Source of the DNA: Mogibacterium diversum_A
GTDB taxonomy: Bacteria; Bacillota; Clostridia; Peptostreptococcales; Anaerovoracaceae
DNA: 64,000 bases
Reading direction: 5' to 3'
Assembly (NCBI RefSeq): GCF_938028775.1
Contig: NZ_CALIZG010000007.1
Location: 120,274-184,273, forward strand
This document shows positions 51,739 through 60,144 of this stretch, one piece after another. The notes under the pieces were generated by a model. It made no database searches. It was not told the origin of the DNA and saw only the letters and a program-made list of their open reading frames with translations. Every line of letters begins with the position of its first letter. Within the stretch, counting starts at the first letter, position 1. The position numbers and the translations under genes were made by a program.

Positions 51739-53022
51739 TTATAAATTGTTACACTTACTGATTTTACAATAGTAAAATCCTACTTGTTTATTATACGGTA
51801 AAATTGAATTGTATTCAACAATACTTGAATTTTCAAAGGAGTTACAGAGCCTGGAAACTATCTGTTCATTTTCCCGCTTATTGATAGTACAAGTGGAATA
51901 CACTAGCTCTCCTCCAGGTTTTAAATACATAAAGGCATTTTTTAAAATGCTGTACTGAATTTCATATAAATCTGGAAGCTCATTAAGATTAACATGTAAC
52001 TTTAATTCAGGTTTTCCAGCGATAACTCCAAGTCCAGAGCAAGGAACATCTGCGAGTACTTTATCAAAACGTTCACTTAAACTCTTATCGTATAGAGTGG
52101 CATCCATCACTTTTGTATTAATGCAAGAAATTCCGAGGCGTTTTAAAAGCTCGTTTATGAGCTTCACACGATGTTCATGAATATCACAGGCAAAGATTTC
52201 ACCTGTATTATTCATAAGTTCCGCTATCGCGGTAGTTTTACCCCCAGGAGCAGCACATATATCGAGTACTTTATCACCAGATTTTGGACTTAGCATTTCC
52301 ACACTTCTTAGCGAAGAAGTGCTTTGAACTGTAAACATCCCACTTCTGAACTCCGGGATATTAATTATTGAACCATTTTCTATTATTATCCCGTTTCGAG
52401 AAAATGGATTATCTCTAACTTTTATATCTCTAGTTGATAGGCATTTTTTTAAGTCTTCCCGATTACAAATTAATGAATTCACTCTTATATTAAGCTCTGG
52501 TATTTCGTAAAGACCCTTTAAAATCTCCTCTATCGTCTCTTCACCATATTGCTTAGAGATAAACCTGACGAGATGATATGGAAAGGAATATTTATATGAT
52601 AATGACTCTAGGATATCTTCGGAATCAGGAACTAATAATATTGCACCTTCACGTTCAAAAGTTCTAAGCATACCATTGATAAAACCTTTTACTGAGGTTG
52701 AAATATTTTCAGCAAGAGTAACAGCTTCATTGACAGCTGCATAGTTTGGAACCGAGTCCATTTTTGCCATTGCATACATGCCCATACGCAAAATAATTAA
52801 ATTCTTTTTCTTAATTCTCTTGATACCATTCTTTGCTAATCTATCAATATTATAATCTAAAAGGATTGTATCCCGTATAACACCCTTAGACATAACACGA
52901 ACGAAGCCCTGTGAGGAAACTTTATGTTCCTTAAGCGCTTCGTTAATCGCAAAATTCGAGTATGAATTATCGCAGTATACACTACGAAGTACATCGTATA
53001 CTGCATACCAATCATTGTTCAT
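51739..53022 (-). CDS. rsmB: 16S rRNA (cytosine-967-C5)-methyltransferase RsmB
   Basis: A 427-residue RsmB with an N-terminal NusB-like domain (about 1-135, including LRMGMYAMAKMDSVPNYAAVNEAVTLA) and a C-terminal SAM-dependent methyltransferase domain. The SAM motif is VLDICAAPGGKTTAIAELM, and the catalytic cysteine pair is in ADVPCSGLGVI and YSTCTINKRENEQI. The first codon overlaps the yugP stop. Part of the fmt-yugP-rsmB-prpC-pknB-rsgA series. Confidence 0.95.
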   Translation of the reverse strand: MNNDWYAVYDVLRSVYCDNSYSNFAINEALKEHKVSSQGFVRVMSKGVIRDTILLDYNIDRLAKNGIKRIKKKNLIILRMGMYAMAKMDSVPNYAAVNEAVTLAENISTSVKGFINGMLRTFEREGAILLVPDSEDILESLSYKYSFPYHLVRFISKQYGEETIEEILKGLYEIPELNIRVNSLICNREDLKKCLSTRDIKVRDNPFSRNGIIIENGSIINIPEFRSGMFTVQSTSSLRSVEMLSPKSGDKVLDICAAPGGKTTAIAELMNNTGEIFACDIHEHRVKLINELLKRLGISCINTKVMDATLYDKSLSERFDKVLADVPCSGLGVIAGKPELKLHVNLNELPDLYEIQYSILKNAFMYLKPGGELVYSTCTINKRENEQIVSRLCNSFENSSIVEYNSILPYNKQVGFYYCKISKCNNL

Positions 53023-53723
53023 CAGTCTCTATTTCCTCTAATCAGAAGGACTCTAATTAGTGCTGCCGCCGCAGTGGCTAATGCAGCAACATATGTCATC
53101 GCTGCAGCACTTAGAACTCTTTTGCTTCCAGCGTAATCAGAATCATCGACAAGATTTAGTGCTTTCATCTGCTGTAGAGCTCTGCTACTTGCATTTAACT
53201 CAACTGGAAGTGTGACAAGATGAAACAAAACGACAGCAACAAAGCAAAAAATTCCTATGTTAAAAAACATGGTCCCGTACTCTGTTGTAGATGAGAGAAC
53301 AATACCCAACAAAATTAAAGGCCATGATGCGTTTTGGGCAAAGTTAGTTACGGGTACGAGTGCATTTCTCATCTTTACAGGAGCATAACTAGTAGCATGC
53401 TGTATGGCATGCCCAACTTCATGGCAAGCTATACAAACAGATGCAACAGAATCTTGAGAATATATCTCCGAACTAAGATTAACTGTATTAGATCTTGGAT
53501 CGTAATAATTAGTGAGTGCATCTCCATTCAAAACATTGATTGAAACCTGCTGAAGACCGTTAGCATCGAGCATCGTTCGAGCAGCTTCAAAGCCCGTTAT
53601 CCCTTTGCTGTTTTCAATATCAGTATATGTTGAAAAGGCGCGCTTTATACGCGCCTGCACAATCATCGTAAAGATCATTGCTGGAATTAACACAATCATA
53701 GATGAATAATATCCACCGAACAT
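53022..53723 (-). CDS. YugP-type zinc metallopeptidase
   Basis: A 233-residue membrane protein of the neutral zinc metallopeptidase family (YugP). An N-terminal hydrophobic segment (about 5-24) precedes the zinc motif H101-E102-x-x-H105 (CIACHEVGHAIQHATSY), and two or three further transmembrane segments follow (about 125-175 and 205-228). Substrate is unknown. It lies between fmt and rsmB, a placement seen in many Clostridia. Confidence 0.92.
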   Translation of the reverse strand: MFGGYYSSMIVLIPAMIFTMIVQARIKRAFSTYTDIENSKGITGFEAARTMLDANGLQQVSINVLNGDALTNYYDPRSNTVNLSSEIYSQDSVASVCIACHEVGHAIQHATSYAPVKMRNALVPVTNFAQNASWPLILLGIVLSSTTEYGTMFFNIGIFCFVAVVLFHLVTLPVELNASSRALQQMKALNLVDDSDYAGSKRVLSAAAMTYVAALATAAAALIRVLLIRGNRD

Positions 53724-53747
53724 ATCTCTATACCTCCAATATAATAT

Positions 53748-54677
53748 TTATTTAAGACGCATTCCAACTTCTAGTTTGTTACCTCTAATAAAATCTGAAA
53801 CGCTCATCCTCTTCTTGCCTTGCAATTGAACTTCTCTAATTTCAAGCGTCCCATCGGTACACTTCACTGTAAATTTTTCCTTGTCAACGCTGGTAATCAC
53901 ACCAAAATCAGCATTTATATCGACATCATCTATTGGTAAAACATCAAAAAGCTTAAGGACTTTATCTCCGATATTGGTAAATGTACCTGGCCAAATTTTA
54001 AAGGCACGCACTTTATTATCAATTTCAGCAGCTGAGGAATTAAAATCAGTATATCCATCTTCTTTGCGAATCATGTGAGCATATGATGAAGCTGAGTCGT
54101 CTTGTTTTGTGTACGTTGCTTGATCTTTAGCTATTAAATCAATCGTTTTTACGACTAACCTAGCCCCACATTCAGCAAGTTCCTCAGATAAGGCAATTAT
54201 ATCTTTCCTTCCCACTTCGACCTCTTCTGCACTGATTATATCTCCTGTATCAAGTCCAAGCTCCATCTTCATGATAGTAACGCCTGTCTTGTCCTTACCA
54301 TCCAGTATGGCATATTGCATTGGCGCAGCACCTCTATACTCTGGAAGAATAGATCCATGGATATTAATGCATCCGTAAACCGGTATATCTAGAACCTCCT
54401 TAGGAAGTATTTGCCCAAAAGCTGCAACTACAATCAAATCTGGCTTTAATTCACTAAGCTCTTTAGTAAATTCGGGGTCATTTTTTATATTATTAGGCTG
54501 AGAAACCTTAATTCCACGATGAAGAGCACAAGCTTTAACAGGGGAGAAAACCACTTTTCCTCTATTACCTCGTCTATCGGGCTGTGTCACGACCAATTCC
54601 ACATCATGCCCAGCGTCTATTATTCTGTTTAATGCTGGAACAGCAAATTCAGGAGTCCCCATATATATAATTCGCAT
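53748..54677 (-). CDS. fmt: Methionyl-tRNA formyltransferase
   Basis: A 309-residue enzyme that formylates initiator Met-tRNA. The N-terminal formyl-transfer domain has MGTPEFAVPALNRI and the active-site segment INIHGSILPEYRGAAPMQYAIL, plus MKMELGLDTGDI. The C-terminal OB-like domain ends in LEVGMRL. It is directly next to def (peptide deformylase), which removes the same formyl group, with no intergenic gap. Confidence 0.97.
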   Translation of the reverse strand: MRIIYMGTPEFAVPALNRIIDAGHDVELVVTQPDRRGNRGKVVFSPVKACALHRGIKVSQPNNIKNDPEFTKELSELKPDLIVVAAFGQILPKEVLDIPVYGCINIHGSILPEYRGAAPMQYAILDGKDKTGVTIMKMELGLDTGDIISAEEVEVGRKDIIALSEELAECGARLVVKTIDLIAKDQATYTKQDDSASSYAHMIRKEDGYTDFNSSAAEIDNKVRAFKIWPGTFTNIGDKVLKLFDVLPIDDVDINADFGVITSVDKEKFTVKCTDGTLEIREVQLQGKKRMSVSDFIRGNKLEVGMRLK

Positions 54678-55199
54678 TTAGTTTTCTTCCTCTGTATTTT
54701 CTTCGGCAATTTCTGCCATCATTTCATTGTATTGTTCAGTAGTGTATACTTCTTCCGCTACATCAGTATATACAATTCCATTCAAGTGATCATTCTCGTG
54801 CATTATACAAGTTGCTGCAAATCCAGAAAATTCATACTCTTTAATTTCACCATCTAGATTCATAGCTTTAAGCGTAACTCGCTCCGGTCTCTTAAGCATT
54901 CCTATATAGCCCGGTACACTAAGACATCCTTCTGCTGATTCTTGCTCCCCTTCCGTTTCGACTATCTCAGGGTTAATCATTACATATTCTTGATCAAAGT
55001 TTTCAAGTTCTGGTCTGCAAACGAAAATCCTTTTCATAACCCCTACTTGAGGTGCCGCAAGCCCAACACCATCAGCCTCTCTCATGGTCTCGAGCATATC
55101 ATTACATAATACTTTAATCCTATCTGTAATCTTGGAAACGGGCTTACAATTCTTTGTTAGAATTTCATCTCCTCTAATTACTATTTTCCTTAGTGCCAT
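54678..55199 (-). CDS. def: Peptide deformylase
   Basis: A 173-residue iron/zinc peptidase that removes the N-formyl group from nascent proteins. Motif 1 is GVGLAAPQVG (44-53), motif 2 EGCLSVPG with ligand C92, and motif 3 HENDHLNG with H134, E135 and H138. A short acidic tail (AEIAEENTEEEN) extends the C-terminus. It sits between priA and fmt in the usual order. Confidence 0.97.
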   Translation of the reverse strand: MALRKIVIRGDEILTKNCKPVSKITDRIKVLCNDMLETMREADGVGLAAPQVGVMKRIFVCRPELENFDQEYVMINPEIVETEGEQESAEGCLSVPGYIGMLKRPERVTLKAMNLDGEIKEYEFSGFAATCIMHENDHLNGIVYTDVAEEVYTTEQYNEMMAEIAEENTEEEN

Positions 55200-55224
55200 A
55201 ATACTCCCTTCAAAATTAATTAAT

Positions 55225-57237
55225 CTATATTATTCCATATGGATTTATATCTAATTCAATATGACAGGTACTTCTATGTTTTATCATAAGATCCTTGTAA
55301 TTCATATAGGCGTTAACAAATCCACTTCTAGTTCCTCTAGGTGCTTTTATCATAAAAAATACACGATTCCGATTAGCTCCACCTCTTTGGATATCAAGCT
55401 TTGGCTCATAAATCGTTGTGCCCGTTGGTAAGTTTTTCATCGATAAAAGATACTTTCTAAAATCATTTGCATGATCTATTGTCGAACTATATTCAGTCTT
55501 CGGTCCTTTTTTATCAACGAATGTCACAGAGATAATATCAGAAAAAGGTGGATAGTTCATGTTTCTTCTGTGAGCTAGTTCTTGTTCATAAAAACCATAA
55601 TAATCTCCATTTGCAGCTCTCCTTATTGTATCATCTTCAGGTTGATAAGTTTGAAGAATTACCTTACTCTTTCCACATTCTCGACCTGCACGTCCTGATA
55701 CCTGAGTTATAAGCTGAAATGTTCGTTCAGGCGAACGGTAATCAGGTATATTTAGTGATGAGTCCGCCAAAATGATCCCAACTAAACCGACATTTTTAAA
55801 ATCTAATCCTTTTGCTAGTATCTGTGTTCCAACTAAAATATTTGTTTTGCCAGAATTAAAATATCTGAGAGTTTTTTTAATTTCAGAACTATTCTTCGCT
55901 GTGTCAAGATCAAACCTCTCTACCTTTGCATTTGGAACGAGTCCTTCTATAGTTTCTTCTAAACGCTCTGTTCCTGTCCCTATAAAAGATAGGGTGCTAT
56001 TTCCACACTCAGGACAAATCTCTGGAATCTTGAACTTGCGTCCACAGTAGTGGCATATCGCAGCGTTATCTCTTTTATGATAGGTAAGCGTAATATCACA
56101 ATCTGGGCACATCATTCTGTAACCACACTCAGGACATAGTACTTGTGTAGAGAAGCCTCTCCTATTAAGGAACAATATTACCTGATCGCCATTGTTTACA
56201 GTTTGTTCTATCGATGCTAGCAGCTTTTTGCTGATAACGCTTGAGTTTCCCGATCTTAGTTCATCCCTCATATCAACAATCTTAACTTCAGGCATAATGC
56301 TTTTACCAATTCTGTTTTTCATCTCAATAAGCTGATAAATGCCGTCCATGGCACGGTTATAGGAAACTATGCTTGGAGTAGCACTCCCTAAAACCAATGT
56401 TGCATTGTGATACTTTGCTCTTCTAAAAGCAACATCTACTGTCTCAAATTTAGGATTATGATCAGACTTGTAAGTAGATTCATGCTCTTCGTCAATTATA
56501 ATTACACCTATATCTGAAGCTGGAGCAAAAACTGCAGTTCTCGCCCCTACAACAATCTTTGCTTCACCGGATTTTATCCGCATCCATTCAGCGAGGCGTT
56601 CACTAGTCTTAAGCTTACTATGCATTATGGCAACTTTATCCTTACCAAAACGCTTTGAAAAACGATCGGCAATCTGTGATGATAGTGCGATTTCTGGGAC
56701 AAGTATAATCGCTGTCTTCCCCTTAGCTATGGCATTTTTTGCAGCTCTAATATAAACTTCCGTCTTGCCTGAGTTCGTCACACCATGGATAAGAAACGAT
56801 TTACCAAGTTCATTATCAATCGAATTACATATGTCTAAGGCTGCGTACTTCTGTTCTTCAGATAAAGTTGGTTCATCCTCAAGCTTTGTTTCATGATATT
56901 CCTTAATATGATGAGGAATACGCTTACCTGTAACATCAAACATTCTAATAGCATCAATATACTTAACACCATATCTAGATCTCATCCAGATAGCAGTATC
57001 AATAATCTCTGGTGTAAGAGACCTATCTTTATCAATACTAATAATTTCTTTAACCTTATCTGTCTCAATACCTGGTGTAGTATCGATTGACACCACATAT
57101 CCTTCAGCACCTTTTGGTTTTCTAGCTAGAGGTATACTAACTTTGTCTCCCACATTAATATCATCAGGAGCCAAATAAGTAAAAAAAGAATCCATATATT
57201 CACTTTTATTATCAATTACGACATCGACATATTTCAT
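55225..57237 (-). CDS. priA: Primosomal protein N' (PriA helicase)
   Basis: A ~670-residue PriA, the DNA helicase that restarts stalled forks. The N-terminal DNA-binding domain is shortened compared with the ~730-800 residues common in the family. Walker A is GVTNSGKTEVYIRAA, the DEAH-type motif IIDEEHES, and the zinc-binding insert CPECGYRMMCPDCD with CHYCGRKF and CPECGN supplies eight cysteines. Helicase motifs V/VI include GTQILAKGLDFKNV and QVSGRAGR. The second ATG (57,237) is favoured over the one six bases earlier because the AAAGGA site is then nine bases away. Confidence 0.94.
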   Translation of the reverse strand: MKYVDVVIDNKSEYMDSFFTYLAPDDINVGDKVSIPLARKPKGAEGYVVSIDTTPGIETDKVKEIISIDKDRSLTPEIIDTAIWMRSRYGVKYIDAIRMFDVTGKRIPHHIKEYHETKLEDEPTLSEEQKYAALDICNSIDNELGKSFLIHGVTNSGKTEVYIRAAKNAIAKGKTAIILVPEIALSSQIADRFSKRFGKDKVAIMHSKLKTSERLAEWMRIKSGEAKIVVGARTAVFAPASDIGVIIIDEEHESTYKSDHNPKFETVDVAFRRAKYHNATLVLGSATPSIVSYNRAMDGIYQLIEMKNRIGKSIMPEVKIVDMRDELRSGNSSVISKKLLASIEQTVNNGDQVILFLNRRGFSTQVLCPECGYRMMCPDCDITLTYHKRDNAAICHYCGRKFKIPEICPECGNSTLSFIGTGTERLEETIEGLVPNAKVERFDLDTAKNSSEIKKTLRYFNSGKTNILVGTQILAKGLDFKNVGLVGIILADSSLNIPDYRSPERTFQLITQVSGRAGRECGKSKVILQTYQPEDDTIRRAANGDYYGFYEQELAHRRNMNYPPFSDIISVTFVDKKGPKTEYSSTIDHANDFRKYLLSMKNLPTGTTIYEPKLDIQRGGANRNRVFFMIKAPRGTRSGFVNAYMNYKDLMIKHRSTCHIELDINPYGII

Positions 57238-57289
57238 GAACATGAATCCTTTCTTTATAAGATTTTAAATTATTGAACCATAATTGATC

Positions 57290-58300
57290 CTATAGTAAAA
57301 ATATATTGTCCTCCGCACAAGCTTCAATCATGTCATCTGGCCATACTGAAGCCTGCACTTCACCGATATGAGCCTTTTGAAGAAAGAACATACATATTCT
57401 ACTCTGACCAATTCCACCACCGATAGATAAAGGAACCTCGTTATTTAGAACGCTCTGATGGAACGACTGGCTAAGCCTATCTTCTTTGCCATCAATTTTG
57501 CACTGACGCTCCATGGCCTCCTTATCAACACGAATTCCCATTGATGAAAGTTCTAGAGCATCATCGAGGACATCATTCCAAACTATAATATCCCCGTTCA
57601 AATCCCAATCATCATAATCTGGAGCTCGTCCGTCATGCTTCTTGCCAGATGCTAGAATACCACCAATTTTCTTGATAAATACAGCACCAAACTCCTTAGC
57701 TGCGAGTTTCTCACGCTCTTTGGGGGTATTTTTCGGATACTTATCTTCAAGCTCCTGTGTGGTTACGAATGTAATTTCATTTGGTAACTCAATCTGAATA
57801 TCTCTATATAGGCGATTAACATAATCACCTAGATTCTTCATCGCATTGTAAATTTTTATAACTGTCTCTTCTAGAAATTCATCTGTTCGCTGATCTTTAG
57901 TTATTACTTTCTCCCAATCCCACTGATCGACGTAGATGGAATGTATGTTATCGAGCTCTTCATCCCTTCTGATAGCATTCATATCGGTATATATTCCGTG
58001 ACCAGGCTCTACTTCATACTTAGCGAGCGCCATTCTTTTCCACTTAGCAAGTGATTGAACAACCTCTACCTGTTTCTCATCAATATCCTTAATTGTAAAA
58101 TTTACTCTGCGCTCATATCCATTAAGATTGTCATTAAGTCCAGTCTCTGGAAATACAAATAAAGGCGCTGACACTCTGCGAAGCTGTAGACCATATGCTA
58201 GCTCTTGCTGAAAATAATCTTTAATCTTCTTAATCGCCCTCTGTGTCTCAACGTGATCAATAATAGGTCTATAATCTTTCGGTAGTACTAATTTCCCCAT
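57290..58300 (-). CDS. asnA: Aspartate-ammonia ligase AsnA
   Basis: A 336-residue ammonia-dependent asparagine synthetase related to class II aminoacyl-tRNA synthetases. Recognisable parts are VSAPLFVFPETGLNDNLNGYERRVNF near the N-terminus, SIYVDQWDWEKVI, and the C-terminal GGGIGQSRICMFFLQKAHIGEVQ. It makes asparagine from aspartate, ATP and ammonia. It stands between queH and priA with AT-rich gaps on both sides and probably has its own promoter, not clearly seen. Confidence 0.96.
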   Translation of the reverse strand: MGKLVLPKDYRPIIDHVETQRAIKKIKDYFQQELAYGLQLRRVSAPLFVFPETGLNDNLNGYERRVNFTIKDIDEKQVEVVQSLAKWKRMALAKYEVEPGHGIYTDMNAIRRDEELDNIHSIYVDQWDWEKVITKDQRTDEFLEETVIKIYNAMKNLGDYVNRLYRDIQIELPNEITFVTTQELEDKYPKNTPKEREKLAAKEFGAVFIKKIGGILASGKKHDGRAPDYDDWDLNGDIIVWNDVLDDALELSSMGIRVDKEAMERQCKIDGKEDRLSQSFHQSVLNNEVPLSIGGGIGQSRICMFFLQKAHIGEVQASVWPDDMIEACAEDNIFLL

Positions 58301-58357
58301 ATCCTAAAACCTTTCTATATAAAATTTATTTATTAATATTGTTAAACAGAAATATAG

Positions 58358-59023
58358 TTATCTGCTTTTCATCATAGCTCGTGCGTACTCACAGCCGCAA
58401 AATTTCTGTCTGTATAAACCGTATTTCTTCGAAAGCTCAATGCTTCTCCCAAAACCATTTTTCTTCTTAAAGTCCACATCCAAAAATTTGATATTATTAG
58501 ATGCGCCAATACTCTCTCCAATTCTAAGTATAGAAGCGTAGTCCTTGTGAGGGCTAACGGCCATTGCAGTTGCAAAATAATCCATTCCGAGGTCACTCGC
58601 AATACGTCCTGTCTCTTCCAACCTAAGCTCAAAACACACATCACATCGCTTTCCACCTTCCGGTTCATGACAGAGTGATTGTGCTACTTTGATAAATTCT
58701 TCGACTTTATATTCACCTTCAATGTAATTAACATGCGTCCTTTCTTTGAACTCATCATTAAAAGCATCGATAAACTTTATCAGATTATCCCTACGTAAAA
58801 GATATTCTTCCTGATCTGTAATGTTTGGATTATAATAAAAAACAGTAACATCATAGTCAAAAGCAAGCCGTTCGACGCAAGAAGTCGAACATGGCCCACA
58901 GCATGCATGCAGAAGTATTCTTGGCTTCCTATTAGTTAAATCAGTATGCATGTATACAGGCAAAACTTTATTTTGAAATTCATTCGTACGAAAACCCACA
59001 TATGTGTCACATTTTTCTTTCAT
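58358..59023 (-). CDS. queH: Epoxyqueuosine reductase QueH
   Basis: A 221-residue QueH (DUF208), the cobalamin-independent enzyme that reduces epoxyqueuosine to queuosine in tRNA wobble positions. The signature HACCGPCSTSCVERL (about 39-53) and CDVCFELRLEETGRIASDLG, with a terminal CGCEYA, provide cysteines for its iron-sulfur and metal centres. No other queuosine genes occur in the window, so the organism may complete the pathway elsewhere or salvage precursors. It diverges from the radical SAM gene at 59,153. Confidence 0.93.
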   Translation of the reverse strand: MKEKCDTYVGFRTNEFQNKVLPVYMHTDLTNRKPRILLHACCGPCSTSCVERLAFDYDVTVFYYNPNITDQEEYLLRRDNLIKFIDAFNDEFKERTHVNYIEGEYKVEEFIKVAQSLCHEPEGGKRCDVCFELRLEETGRIASDLGMDYFATAMAVSPHKDYASILRIGESIGASNNIKFLDVDFKKKNGFGRSIELSKKYGLYRQKFCGCEYARAMMKSR

Positions 59024-59152
59024 TAGATGTACCTCTGAATTTTAAAATTATCTATTTATTATACAAAATATTGTCGCTTTTTTCTATATCAACAATAACA
59101 ATATCAATATTTAGGAGTTATTTCACCAATATATTTTCAGCGAGGTTTATGT

Positions 59153-60052
59153 TTGAAATTTACTGATAGTCAAAGATTTTATTCAATAAACACTTACCTA
59201 AAAGAACAATTTGGCAAGAAGATGGCAAAGCTTTCAATCGAAGCTGGTTTTACATGTCCAAATCGCGATGGGAAAGTTAGTTATGGTGGTTGCAAGTTCT
59301 GCTCATCTGGTGGCTCGGGAGAACTCGCATCAGATATATCAGGGCAGATTCGTTTGCTAAGCGATAAATGGCCAAATGCCGGCCACTTAGCTTATTTTCA
59401 AAGCCACACAAACACTTATGCTTCTGTTAATGTTCTTAGGAGCAAATATTATGCCGCCCTATCTCATCCTGAAATTGAAGGAATAGTAATTGCGACTAGA
59501 CCTGACTGTCTCGATGATAAAATTTTAGATTTACTTGCAGAAATAAACGAAAATCATTTTATGTGGATAGAACTAGGACTTCAAACCATACACGAAAAGA
59601 CGCTTAATAGTATGAATATTGGTTATCACCTAACAGATTATGATAAGGCAATCTATGAACTGTCAAAACGAAAAATCAAAACTGTGACACATTTGATCCT
59701 AGGACTCCCTGGAGAAACTGAACGTGATATGTTTGAATCACTTCATCATGTAACAAATAGTGGTATATTTGGCATCAAACTTCACCTGATGAATATAGTT
59801 AGTACATCTCCACTTTATAGGGAAATGCCAGAATATGTTTCATTTGATAGTCTAGAAAGCTATGTTGATCTAGTAGTAAGGATGATTGAAGAAATACCTC
59901 CAGATATAACTATTCATCGTTTGACTGGTGATGTACCTAGAAAGCTTTTAATCAGCCCAGAGTGGAGTTATAAAAAAAGAACGATTCTAAATGCAATTAA
60001 TAGAGAGCTTCGCATACGTGATACTTTTCAAGGTGCAAAACTAAATAAATAG
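59153..60052 (+). CDS. TIGR01212-type radical SAM protein (YhcC-like)
   Basis: A 299-residue radical SAM protein of the YhcC/TIGR01212 family, whose biochemical function is not established. The cluster-binding cysteines are in GFTCPNRDGKVSYGGCKFCS, with the spacing typical of this family rather than plain CxxxCxxC. Other signatures are YFQSHTNTYA, IATRPDCLDD, ELGLQTIHEKTLNSMNIGY and HLILGLPGETERDMFE. The start is a TTG with GAGG seven bases upstream; the nearby ATG at 59,149 is in another frame. It ends at the bidirectional terminator. Confidence 0.88.
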   Translation: MKFTDSQRFYSINTYLKEQFGKKMAKLSIEAGFTCPNRDGKVSYGGCKFCSSGGSGELASDISGQIRLLSDKWPNAGHLAYFQSHTNTYASVNVLRSKYYAALSHPEIEGIVIATRPDCLDDKILDLLAEINENHFMWIELGLQTIHEKTLNSMNIGYHLTDYDKAIYELSKRKIKTVTHLILGLPGETERDMFESLHHVTNSGIFGIKLHLMNIVSTSPLYREMPEYVSFDSLESYVDLVVRMIEEIPPDITIHRLTGDVPRKLLISPEWSYKKRTILNAINRELRIRDTFQGAKLNK

Positions 60053-60080
60053 ATATCTTCAAAATTATCTCGATATATTA

Positions 60081-60112
60081 AGCGGATATTACCTGTTTTA
60101 GTAATATCCGCT
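60081..60112. terminator. Bidirectional terminator between convergent genes
   Basis: A perfect 12-bp stem AGCGGATATTAC/GTAATATCCGCT with an 8-base loop lies midway between the radical SAM gene and the convergent SH3/glucosaminidase gene. T-rich tails are weak on both sides. Confidence 0.75.
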
Positions 60113-60144
60113 CTGCTATTATTTAAAATCGATAAATACACAAA